The notes: generated by a model not told the origin, from the letters alone. A stretch of DNA of 8,431 bases from COMBO-56-21 sp041494275 (GCA_041494275.1 JBGQAM010000068.1:1-8431); one strand, 5' to 3'; shown: positions 1-7,099, numbered from the stretch's first letter. Program-made: numbers and translations.

Positions 1-69
1 CTTCAGCATATGCCATTCAGGTTCGACCACGAAGGCGCAAAGATATTGGCCAACGTGCGGGGTTCGTAA
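1..69 (+). CDS. C-terminal end of an upstream sugar-pathway gene, possibly a GHMP-family heptose kinase (partial)
   Basis: The reading frame is open from base 1 and ends at a TAA at 67-69, giving 22 residues (LQHMPFRFDHEGAKILANVR, then Gly-Ser). Codon use matches the genes that follow, and the stop lies 14 bases before the next start, with that gene's Shine-Dalgarno site in the gap, so this is probably the preceding gene of the same operon. The segment PFRFDHEGAKIL resembles the extreme C-terminus of GHMP kinases of the D-glycero-D-manno-heptose-7-phosphate kinase type (HddA, COG2605), which often end in an F-x-F-x-x-x-G-x-x-I pattern. That would fit the isomerase and phosphatase downstream. 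The resemblance is recalled from memory and rests on about a dozen residues, so the coding call is much firmer than the product call. Confidence 0.5.
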   Translation, partial: LQHMPFRFDHEGAKILANVRGS

Positions 70-83
70 CGAGGTAGATCTAG

Positions 84-689
84 ATGACAAATACGAAAGC
101 GATGATAGACGAGCATCTGAAAGAGACCGAGACCATCGCGTCCAAGACCTCAAGGGATTCGTTGGTCAAGATAGTCGATCTCCTGTTCTCCGCGTGGAAG
201 AACGAGCGCTGGGTGTTCATGTGCGGCAACGGCGGCTCGGCATCCACGGCAACGCATTTCGCCTGCGACTTGGCGAAATCGACTATCGTCCCGGGCAAGA
301 AACGGTTCAAGGTCCTGTCCCTGAACGACAACGTACCGCTGCTCACGGCCATCACGAACGACAACGGATGGGACAACCTGTATTCGGAACAGCTCCTGAG
401 CCTCTTCGGCAAGGGGGACGTGCTGGTCTGCCTGAGCGTCCACGGAGGGACCGGGAAGGACAAAGGCGGTCTCTGGTCCCAGAACCTGGTGAAGGCGATG
501 GTCCTCGCGAAGCAGATGGGCGGGAAGACCATCGGCTTCAGCGGCTTCGACGGAGGCGCGTTCAAGGAGATATCGGATGCGTGCGTCGTCGTCCCGGCAG
601 ACTCAACCCCGCATGTGGAATCGTTCCACGCGCTCTACGAACACTTGATATGCAAATGCCTCAGGGCAAAAATCGAGGAAGAGCCATAG
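84..689 (+). CDS. gmhA: SIS-domain sugar-phosphate isomerase, GmhA-like (sedoheptulose-7-phosphate isomerase family)
   Basis: This 201-residue protein is close to the usual GmhA length of about 190-200. GmhA converts sedoheptulose-7-phosphate to D-glycero-D-manno-heptose-7-phosphate in the cytoplasm. Visible family features are the SIS phosphate loop CGNGGSAS (residues 47-54), HFACDLAKS (58-66), GDVLVCLSV (111-119), GFSGFDGG (151-158) and the C-terminal helix HVESFHALYEHLI (177-189). Against remembered E. coli GmhA, the metal and catalytic positions H61, E65, Q172 and H180 fall on H58, D62, E179 and H187, so two of the four are changed. The phosphate loop normally written TSGNS is replaced by a longer VHGGTGKDKGG stretch (119-129). 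It is therefore a divergent subgroup, and another ketose phosphate substrate is possible. The ATG at 84 is preceded by GAGGT at 71-75. A HAD phosphatase and a transaldolase follow. Confidence 0.85.
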   Translation: MTNTKAMIDEHLKETETIASKTSRDSLVKIVDLLFSAWKNERWVFMCGNGGSASTATHFACDLAKSTIVPGKKRFKVLSLNDNVPLLTAITNDNGWDNLYSEQLLSLFGKGDVLVCLSVHGGTGKDKGGLWSQNLVKAMVLAKQMGGKTIGFSGFDGGAFKEISDACVVVPADSTPHVESFHALYEHLICKCLRAKIEEEP

Positions 690-700
690 GCCAATCGTAC

Positions 701-709
701 GAGGGGATC
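701..709 (+). promoter_or_regulatory. Shine-Dalgarno site for the HAD phosphatase
   Basis: GAGGGGATC matches the archaeal anti-SD complement GAGGTGATC at 8 of 9 positions and lies 11 bases after the isomerase stop codon. A site this good implies that translation of the next gene starts at about 710-720. That is well upstream of the first in-frame ATG at 775, so it decides the start region of the phosphatase. Confidence 0.65.
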
Positions 710-711
710 AA

Positions 712-1302
712 ATCACATCGAAAAGAGTCGCATTCCTAGACAGAGATGGCGTAATCAACGAGCTTGTCTTCTTCATGGAATCCGAGGTGATCGACTCTCC
801 TTTCACGCCTGACCAGTTCAGACTCAAGAAGAACGCGGCCGAAGGGCTTCGCCTGCTCAACGATGCCGGGATCAAGGCGGTCGTGATATCGAACCAGCCA
901 GGGATGGCCAAGGGCAAGATGGACATGATTACACACAAGGCGATCTCCGAGAAGATGCGGTCCGAACTGAGCAAGGGCGGAGCACGTCTCGACGGCGAGT
1001 ACTACTGCTTCCACCACCCCGATGCCGTGGTAGAGACCTACAAGGTCATATGCGACTGCAGAAAGCCGAAGCCGGGTCTGATCCTGAAGGCCGCGAAGGA
1101 TGTCGGGGCAGACCTTAAGGACTCCTGGATGGTAGGCGACAACCTCTCCGACATCGAGGCTGGCAAGAGAGCTGGTTGCCGAACAATCCTAATAGGAGAT
1201 ATGAAATGCGAGCTCTGCAGTCACATGAAGGCAAGAGGGATCGAGCCCGATGCCATCGCAGCTAACCTGGTAGAGGCCGCAAAGGTCATCATAGGAATGT
1301 GA
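712..1302 (+). CDS. gmhB: HAD-superfamily heptose-bisphosphate phosphatase, GmhB-like; start codon uncertain
   Basis: GmhB removes the C7 phosphate from heptose-1,7-bisphosphate. The frame shows HAD motif I FLDRDG (catalytic Asp codons 739 and 745), motif II SNQPG (from 889), the family zinc site C-x-H-x12-C-x-C (Cys 1006, His 1012, Cys 1051, Cys 1057) running into CRKPKPG, and motif IV MVGDNLSD (GD at about 1135-1140). The stretch LDGEYYC-x-HHP closely follows E. coli GmhB. The only ATG, at 775, lies after the DxD motif and would give a dead protein. Upstream in frame there is no ATG, GTG or TTG. I placed the start at the near-cognate ATC at 712, seven bases after the GAGG of the Shine-Dalgarno site; 718 is the other likely point. 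A conventional caller would report 775-1302. The C-terminus has an extra C-x-x-C (KCELC). The stop overlaps the next gene's start region. Histidinol-phosphatase is a less likely relative. Confidence 0.8.
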   Translation: MTSKRVAFLDRDGVINELVFFMESEVIDSPFTPDQFRLKKNAAEGLRLLNDAGIKAVVISNQPGMAKGKMDMITHKAISEKMRSELSKGGARLDGEYYCFHHPDAVVETYKVICDCRKPKPGLILKAAKDVGADLKDSWMVGDNLSDIEAGKRAGCRTILIGDMKCELCSHMKARGIEPDAIAANLVEAAKVIIGM

Positions 1303-1307
1303 GAAGA

Positions 1308-1973
1308 ATGGAACTGTTTCTTGACACTGCGAATCTGGACGAGATAAAAGAGATACTCACTTGGGGCATCACGAAAGGCCTCACGACGAACCAGAAGATC
1401 TTTCAGAAAGAGAAGGGCACGGACTTCAAGGATCACGTTCGCAAGATACTCGGCATGATAGACGGTCCCGTGAGCCTAGAGGTCACGGAGTCCGGGCTCG
1501 AAGGGATACTCAGGGAAGCGGAGGAGTATTCCAAATGGGGCAAGAACGTCGTCATCAAGGTCCCGATGTGGGGCGACGGAAGGGGACTGAGGATCGCCTC
1601 CACTCTCGAGAAGAGGGGCATAAAGGTCAACATGACCGCCATGATGTCCACCGCACAGGTCATGCTCGCGGCGTCTGTGGGGACCACCTACGCGAGCCTG
1701 TTCTACAACCGCATCAAGGACGCAAATGAGGATCCCGAGCGAGTAGTCCGCGAGTCCAGGGCGATAGTAGACGCCATGGACACAAAGACCAAGATAATCG
1801 TGGGCAGCATACGGGACCCGAGCGATGTCGTCAAAGCCGCGCTTGCTGGCGCCCACATCGTCACGGTGCCCTACAAGATGCTCATCAAGATGCCCTTCCA
1901 CCAGAAGACCGAGGAGACCATCAAGGAGTTCGACGCTGCCTGGGTGGACTTCCTCGCGTGTCAAAAGAAGTGA
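1308..1973 (+). CDS. Transaldolase, TalC/FSA-type small subfamily
   Basis: This 221-residue TIM-barrel enzyme has the length of the TalC/fructose-6-phosphate aldolase group. Transaldolases transfer a dihydroxyacetone unit through a Schiff-base lysine and interconvert sedoheptulose-7-phosphate and fructose-6-phosphate. Residues lining up with E. coli FSA are D6 (MELFLDTANLDEI), T26 and N28 (GLTTN), Schiff-base K84 (VVIKVPM), T110 and S167. At the three positions separating aldolase from transaldolase it has E58, S130 and F132, the transaldolase set (TalB E96, S176, F178; FSA Q59, A129, Y131). The usual TTNP motif reads TTNQ, marking a divergent branch. ATG 1308 gives the family's normal N-terminus; an in-frame GTG at 1299 would add three residues and overlap the phosphatase stop. 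The gene is probably translationally coupled and likely supplies or balances sedoheptulose-7-phosphate for the isomerase. Confidence 0.85.
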   Translation: MELFLDTANLDEIKEILTWGITKGLTTNQKIFQKEKGTDFKDHVRKILGMIDGPVSLEVTESGLEGILREAEEYSKWGKNVVIKVPMWGDGRGLRIASTLEKRGIKVNMTAMMSTAQVMLAASVGTTYASLFYNRIKDANEDPERVVRESRAIVDAMDTKTKIIVGSIRDPSDVVKAALAGAHIVTVPYKMLIKMPFHQKTEETIKEFDAAWVDFLACQKK

Positions 1974-2023
1974 TCCTGAGCCGCGCTCGCTATCGGGCAA
2001 TCCTATGACTCGGTCGCAGGCTC

Positions 2024-5000
2024 TCACTTGCCATTTCCCTTATCCGCCAGGGTGTCTCGCCTCTCGACCTTCTCTTGTGTGACGGTGTTGACCGTGACCT
2101 TCTTGGGCTTCACTTTGCCCCTCGAGGCCATCTTCCTCCAGATGCCCTCGCCGCTCCCTGCCTTGTGGCCCTTGCTGTTGTCCTTGACGAATCCCTGGAT
2201 GAGCACCTCGACGCCGGCGAAGTCGGTCTCGATGTCCCCCGTCCAGTGAGCCAGCTTCTTCCTGTAGACTCTCTCGACCGTGTCGATGAACTCCTTCATC
2301 GGCTTGTCGATGTCGCCCGGGAGGTCGCCCTTGAACACGACTGCGGCGAACACCTTCTGCCCTCTGCTAACGAGCACTTGGTACTCCTTGAACCCGAAAG
2401 TCTTGAGCGAGTCAGCGCTCGAGCCCATGGAGTCCTCGACGAAGTTGAGGACTGCGGTGAGCATCCCGCTCATCACGTCCTGGTCTATCTCTCCAGCGGC
2501 ATGGTGCGCCAGCCTGGTGATCAGGAAGCCGTCGTTGTGTATCAGCATCATGTCCTGGACCACGAACGGCTTCTTCCTCCTGCTCACAGCGATCAACAGC
2601 ATGCCGATCGCGGCGCCACCCATGGCTATCATGCCGATGTACAACCACAGGTTGTCCTTCGCCGCAGTCACAGGAGCCTTCACGACGGTTATCGTGAGCG
2701 TGTCGCTGTCGGAGAGCCCGCTCGAGTCCTCGACCCTTATCGTGATATCGAATGTTCTGGACTCCTCGGATGACCCCAGGAAATCCTTGAATTCTAGCAC
2801 GAGGACCCCCGTCCTCATCACTATGTACTCGGGGACGTACTCACTGATCGCCTGGAAGCCGAACTGCGTGTCCTCGACATCAGGGTCGGTCACGTTCTGT
2901 GACAGGTCGATTGCGACTTGCGTGCCCTCGACCACCGTGATGTGTTTGGGCTGTATGTCCAGCACAGGAGCGTTTGGAACAGGGATGACCTCCAGGTTGA
3001 CCGTGTATTCGACTATCGAACCTTCAGGATCAGCCGCCCTTATCGTGAATGTGGAGACGCCGTTGTAGTAGGGATCCGCCGCGAAGACGATCGACCAGAC
3101 ACCGGGTGTGATCTCTAGGGCCGTAGCGGTCACGTTCGGTGAGGAACTGAACGCGTAGAATGTCAGCGTTCCCGTGCCATCTGCGTCACCGAAGAAGTCG
3201 CTGACTGATCCGACCATCGGGTAGGGGATCTCCGTGTCCTCGAGGAATGAGTGGTCAGGCGGGTTGTTCGGCGGTGGCCTCACATATGGCGGGTAGTCCT
3301 CTGAGATGGTCACATTGATCGTCATAGAGTCGGACAATTCGCCGTCGCTCACTGATATCGTCACCTGCACCTTGGTCCCGTTCATCGACTGGGGATAGAG
3401 CAGCGAGATGGCCGTCCCTATGACTGCTATGTGCATGTCATCCGTGCCTATCGAGAGCGTGTCGATGGAGTTGTCCGGATCCGAGATGTATGGTGCGAGG
3501 TCGAAGTCGTACCTCGAGTCGAACCTCACCCTCAGGTCAGGCACGCCGGCTATCGTTGGCGGCTGGTTGACATGGAGCACGGTGACGCTCATCGCCTGCT
3601 CCGACCTGGCACCTTCCGGGTCGGTCGCGATGAAGATGATGTATTCCTGTCCCCACCAGTCAGTTGGCGCGTAGAAGTCTACACTGTGGTTGAGCTGAAT
3701 CACGACCTTGATGTGATCGCATCCCGAGGCGAAGTACAGCATTTCCCTGTCCGGATCCGTGAAGTAGTTGTCAAGATTGAAGCAGCTGATATTTACCTCG
3801 CCCTGGTTCATAGTGAGATCGGGAAGCCTTTGCGACACGGGCACGCTGTCGTCCGTCACGGTTATCTTCACGACGGTCGACGCCGACTTGTCGCCATCGC
3901 TTACGGTCACGACAACATACTGCGTCGTGCCATTCAGGGCAAGAGGATAGTTGAAAGTGATCGTGAGCCATGTTATCGTGGCGTAGCTCGCGCTCGCAGC
4001 ATCGACCGATAGAACCAGATTCTCCATGGGCGTGTCCACGTCACTGATGTAGTACCTGAATTCGTACGCGTAGTCCACATCGTGCTCGACTACCAAAGGC
4101 GCGATGTGGTCTATCGTCGGGGCGTCGTTGATCGGGTTGATGACGACATATATTGTCGTCGTTGCTGTCATGCCGTCGGAGTCGACGATCACGAGCCCGA
4201 GCATGTCGGTCCCCCACTGGTCCTTCTTCGTTGTGAACTCGATCTCCATGTCGCCGGTCTGGTTCTCGCCGCTCACCTTGACGAGATACTCGTTCGTAGT
4301 GTACCATCTCATTTCGGACCAGCTATCCTCGACATCCGAGACGAAGGCAGAGATGTTGAGTGTCCAAGTTCCGAAGTCTTCGTCCTGCACTTGATCTGGG
4401 ATCGGATCGGTGAACTCCGGCGGGAACATGGGTGGGACCACGCTTATCATCAGAGTTCCTGTCATCGTCCCGTTGGTGGCGGTCAGCAATCCCTCCTGTC
4501 TGCCGACTCCGGTTGTGAGATTTACATAGGCCCCCGTCGTCGTGTTGAGGGTGCCTACCGCGGGGTCCGCCGTCCAATCGAAATCCATGCCAGCTATCGG
4601 GTTCCAGAACGTGTCGTAGCCAGTCGCCGTGTACTCTTGATGCGAGAACTCGAGCACTGAGGTGGTCACAGGCGTGATGTTGATTGCGCTGAGCGCTCCT
4701 GACTGGAATACGATCGGCTCGCTGAGCCCGAACACACCGTCCGCGCTGGCCATGATCCTGATGGTCTCCTTCGCCGCGTACACTTCGTTCGCAACAACGA
4801 CTCTGCCAGACAGACCTATCCAGGCGGAGGTGACGGTCAGCTCGGAGGTCGCCGGGCCGGCTCCAGTTGCATCCCTCGCGTTCAGATCAACATTCCCGGT
4901 CCAATGTTCAATTGTCGCGTTTGTCTCATCCTTTGCCTCCAGCGTGAAACTGAAGCGCTCCCCCGCCGCGACGGCCGCGGGAGTGACCATGTAAAAAGAG

Positions 5001-7099
5001 GTCGCTGCCACAGAGTACTGCGCGACGATTCTGTCAACCTTGGGAGAAAGGGATGTGTCCGTCGAGTGGATGACTGCCATTAGCATGATGTATGGGACGG
5101 CGTCTGTTATGCTGTTAGAGCCCACCTGGAGCAAATTCCAAGTCGCCCCGTGATCGACCGAATAGGAATAGCTGACGGTCCCGCCGATGAGCTGCTCAGT
5201 GGTTGTGATGGTGAGCCATCTCTTGAAATGGGATACTGCCAGGTCCTGAGTGATAATCGCGCCATCGGGCGAGTAGCGCTCGTAGTGGCATTCAAACCCC
5301 GAGAACTTGGGCGATACACAACTCTGGGTAGAGGTGAGAGTGACCCTGTATTGTATGTATTTGGCTGATCTTCCCAGAACGGACCCCATCTCGGACGAAA
5401 GCGGTGTCCACGCCTCCCATGACGGGTCCGTGAGCGTCGTGGAATTGCCCAGCCGGGCCTCGACGCGCATGTCGATTGGATTGCCTATCGGAGTCGCTCG
5501 GAAGTAGTCGAAGAATGCATCGGGTCTTTGGGAGCTCGTGCCCGAGAATACGCATAGACCCAGCCTGAGCCTATCCATGTACGGAAGGGCGGGAACGAAT
5601 GTCCTCGCTAGCACCCATGTGACGCCGTCGTCACTGTAGTAAGCTGAGACGGACCCACCTGATCTATTGAGATGCAGATATGCGTCGGTCTTTCCAGACC
5701 AAGCGATTTGGTCCGTGGAAACGCTGACCCCTTGCTCGGTCACCTGCAACGTCAGTTGGGTATTGGAGCCAGTCCCTGTAATCGCAAAGCTGACCCAAGT
5801 CATTGGATCATTCTCAAGCAACAAGCCCGCGCCCTGAGGGTTCGCGGAGAAAGACACGTTGACGTGCGTCTCTGCACTGAAAGATCCAGAGACCCTCTGG
5901 TAGAGGTAGTTCGCACCGACCAAACTGCCCACCAGATCTCTGTTGCCCTCCCCTCTGATGTGCAACCAACCGGGGCGAACCACGCCCACATCATAGTCTC
6001 CGGAACCTGCTGGTCTGTTGAGCCAGGACCACTTGGTCGAGAGCGAGGTGCCATTGAACTCATCCGTGAGGCCGAAGTGGGTCGCATTCGACCAGCTCGC
6101 AAGCGTGAACTGCGAGTTCGTGCCCGGACCAAGCGCCTTCGATTCGTACACACCGGTTGGGCTTTCGAGCGTGTAGTTCACGACGAGCTTCGGCCGACTT
6201 GCTGCGGTATTCGCTTCCGACGAGTCGAAGTACTTGAACGAACCGGTGTTGTCGCCGTTGTCGGGGACCATTATCATCCCATCGTTGGCGAATACCCCAT
6301 TGAGCCAGAAGTCCACCAATCTTGAAACGTCGATCGGATACCAGCCCGGTGTTTTGGTCATCGTCCCTCTGTAGAAGATGAAGGGATCGTAGTCGCCACC
6401 GGGGGTCGTCCATGATTGCGTGGATGAGCGAGAATTCCAGCTGGCTTCGGTCTCCGTCCAGTTCGCTGTCAGGGCGTGGAGGTTGAAGATGACTGGGTTC
6501 GCTTTGTTCCCCGTCATGAGATTCACGAGAAGAGTAGCATCCTGAACGACCGCGCCAGAAGGTATGCTCGAGAGATCGAATCTCAGGAGTGCTCGTATGT
6601 TCTTGGTGTTGATTGAATCTATCCCGATGGATTTGCCTTCTCCGTTTGTGGTGTCGTCAGGCCAGTTCTGCAACAAACAAGTGTCCATACCGTCCGCTGG
6701 GCCAGGCTGAATCACGATTGTCGTGACGGGCCGAGCAAGCTGGCTCAGGACAATGGAGTTCGGTACTGCGTTGATGTCAACGTTGTCCAGTCTTACGCCC
6801 TGTGCATAGGCAGCTTGGGTGTTCTCAATGACGGTTTCATTCACCTGAGAGAGAATGCCGAACCCACCCGAGACGAGCGCATTGGTCGTAGAGTAGTTGG
6901 CGGGATTGTCGAAGTCCCATGTAAGTGTCCGCGTCATGTCGGCGTTCGTGCCGGGGACGGGGTCTGATCTGACGGACGGGACGAGCGCGAGGATGGGAGT
7001 GGCCAGAAGGAACGCGCACACGAAGATTGCCAAGAGTCCTTTCGGGACTAGTGCCCGGGCTGGAGGACGATCTGCTGTATGCGCATGATCGAGAGGCAT
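2024..7099 (-). CDS. Giant cell-surface receptor-like protein: DNRLRE, ConA-like, Ig-like and cadherin-like domains, TM helix, cytoplasmic roadblock-like domain
   Basis: The protein has 1691 residues. The start is ATG 7099: a GGAAGGTATC ribosome site lies at 7106-7115, a TATA box upstream, and a signal peptide directly after (basic region to residue 20, hydrophobic 21-40). The open frame runs upstream to a TTG at 7297, but that stretch does not look coding. Domains: about 135-310 DNRLRE/CBM96-like (ALLRFDLSSIPSGA, NWTETEASWN, F-x-SSEA, RPKLVVNY); about 340-536 a concanavalin-like sandwich of the DUF1349/GH43-C type (WSWLNRP, RPGWLHIRG, YYSDDGVTW); about 538-700 two Sialidase/fibronectin-like modules (YIQYRVTL, YSYSVDHGATWN); about 700-888 Ig/Big-like; 890-1473 six cadherin-like repeats; TM helix about 1484-1506 followed by SRRKK; cytoplasmic alpha/beta domain about 1511-1640; basic tail to 1691. 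Its function is unknown; adhesion or surface sensing is inferred. The operon on the other strand converges on it with 50 bases between. Confidence 0.9.
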   Translation of the reverse strand: MPLDHAHTADRPPARALVPKGLLAIFVCAFLLATPILALVPSVRSDPVPGTNADMTRTLTWDFDNPANYSTTNALVSGGFGILSQVNETVIENTQAAYAQGVRLDNVDINAVPNSIVLSQLARPVTTIVIQPGPADGMDTCLLQNWPDDTTNGEGKSIGIDSINTKNIRALLRFDLSSIPSGAVVQDATLLVNLMTGNKANPVIFNLHALTANWTETEASWNSRSSTQSWTTPGGDYDPFIFYRGTMTKTPGWYPIDVSRLVDFWLNGVFANDGMIMVPDNGDNTGSFKYFDSSEANTAASRPKLVVNYTLESPTGVYESKALGPGTNSQFTLASWSNATHFGLTDEFNGTSLSTKWSWLNRPAGSGDYDVGVVRPGWLHIRGEGNRDLVGSLVGANYLYQRVSGSFSAETHVNVSFSANPQGAGLLLENDPMTWVSFAITGTGSNTQLTLQVTEQGVSVSTDQIAWSGKTDAYLHLNRSGGSVSAYYSDDGVTWVLARTFVPALPYMDRLRLGLCVFSGTSSQRPDAFFDYFRATPIGNPIDMRVEARLGNSTTLTDPSWEAWTPLSSEMGSVLGRSAKYIQYRVTLTSTQSCVSPKFSGFECHYERYSPDGAIITQDLAVSHFKRWLTITTTEQLIGGTVSYSYSVDHGATWNLLQVGSNSITDAVPYIMLMAVIHSTDTSLSPKVDRIVAQYSVAATSFYMVTPAAVAAGERFSFTLEAKDETNATIEHWTGNVDLNARDATGAGPATSELTVTSAWIGLSGRVVVANEVYAAKETIRIMASADGVFGLSEPIVFQSGALSAINITPVTTSVLEFSHQEYTATGYDTFWNPIAGMDFDWTADPAVGTLNTTTGAYVNLTTGVGRQEGLLTATNGTMTGTLMISVVPPMFPPEFTDPIPDQVQDEDFGTWTLNISAFVSDVEDSWSEMRWYTTNEYLVKVSGENQTGDMEIEFTTKKDQWGTDMLGLVIVDSDGMTATTTIYVVINPINDAPTIDHIAPLVVEHDVDYAYEFRYYISDVDTPMENLVLSVDAASASYATITWLTITFNYPLALNGTTQYVVVTVSDGDKSASTVVKITVTDDSVPVSQRLPDLTMNQGEVNISCFNLDNYFTDPDREMLYFASGCDHIKVVIQLNHSVDFYAPTDWWGQEYIIFIATDPEGARSEQAMSVTVLHVNQPPTIAGVPDLRVRFDSRYDFDLAPYISDPDNSIDTLSIGTDDMHIAVIGTAISLLYPQSMNGTKVQVTISVSDGELSDSMTINVTISEDYPPYVRPPPNNPPDHSFLEDTEIPYPMVGSVSDFFGDADGTGTLTFYAFSSSPNVTATALEITPGVWSIVFAADPYYNGVSTFTIRAADPEGSIVEYTVNLEVIPVPNAPVLDIQPKHITVVEGTQVAIDLSQNVTDPDVEDTQFGFQAISEYVPEYIVMRTGVLVLEFKDFLGSSEESRTFDITIRVEDSSGLSDSDTLTITVVKAPVTAAKDNLWLYIGMIAMGGAAIGMLLIAVSRRKKPFVVQDMMLIHNDGFLITRLAHHAAGEIDQDVMSGMLTAVLNFVEDSMGSSADSLKTFGFKEYQVLVSRGQKVFAAVVFKGDLPGDIDKPMKEFIDTVERVYRKKLAHWTGDIETDFAGVEVLIQGFVKDNSKGHKAGSGEGIWRKMASRGKVKPKKVTVNTVTQEKVERRDTLADKGNGK
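2681..4432 (-). repeat. Six tandem cadherin-like repeats within the surface protein
   Basis: These are residues 890-1473 of the surface protein. Each repeat is about 92-100 residues and carries a D-x-[DE] motif about one third of the way in (Asp 922, 1020, 1115, 1207, 1305, 1405) and a second acidic turn, DG or D-x-x-G, 45-53 residues later (973-976, 1068, 1160, 1252, 1357, 1458). Boundaries look like NDAPTI, NQPPTI and NAPVL. This is the pattern of cadherin/dystroglycan-type (CADG) or He_PIG Ig-like modules, and calcium binding at repeat junctions is known for the family. A proline-rich hinge (1269-1281) separates repeats 4 and 5. The copies are diverged in sequence, so this is an old protein-level duplication rather than a DNA tandem repeat. 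Confidence 0.8.

Noticed and set aside
194..739. A 181-codon plus-strand frame overlapping the SIS isomerase
   Set aside because: It is a shifted frame of the isomerase gene with an Arg-rich composition and no family features.
1978..2023. GAGCC/GGCTC inverted repeat spanning the gap between the convergent genes
   Set aside because: It is only five base pairs with a loop of over 30 bases and no T-tract on either strand, so there is no basis for a terminator.
2075..3068. Long plus-strand open frames (232 and 262 codons) opposite the surface-protein gene
   Set aside because: They lie wholly antisense to a domain-rich minus-strand gene, show no domain, signal or ribosome site, and are explained by GC-rich codon use.
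5672..6325. A 217-codon plus-strand open frame
   Set aside because: It is antisense to the DNRLRE and concanavalin-like domains, and its Arg/Val-rich composition is typical of a shadow frame.
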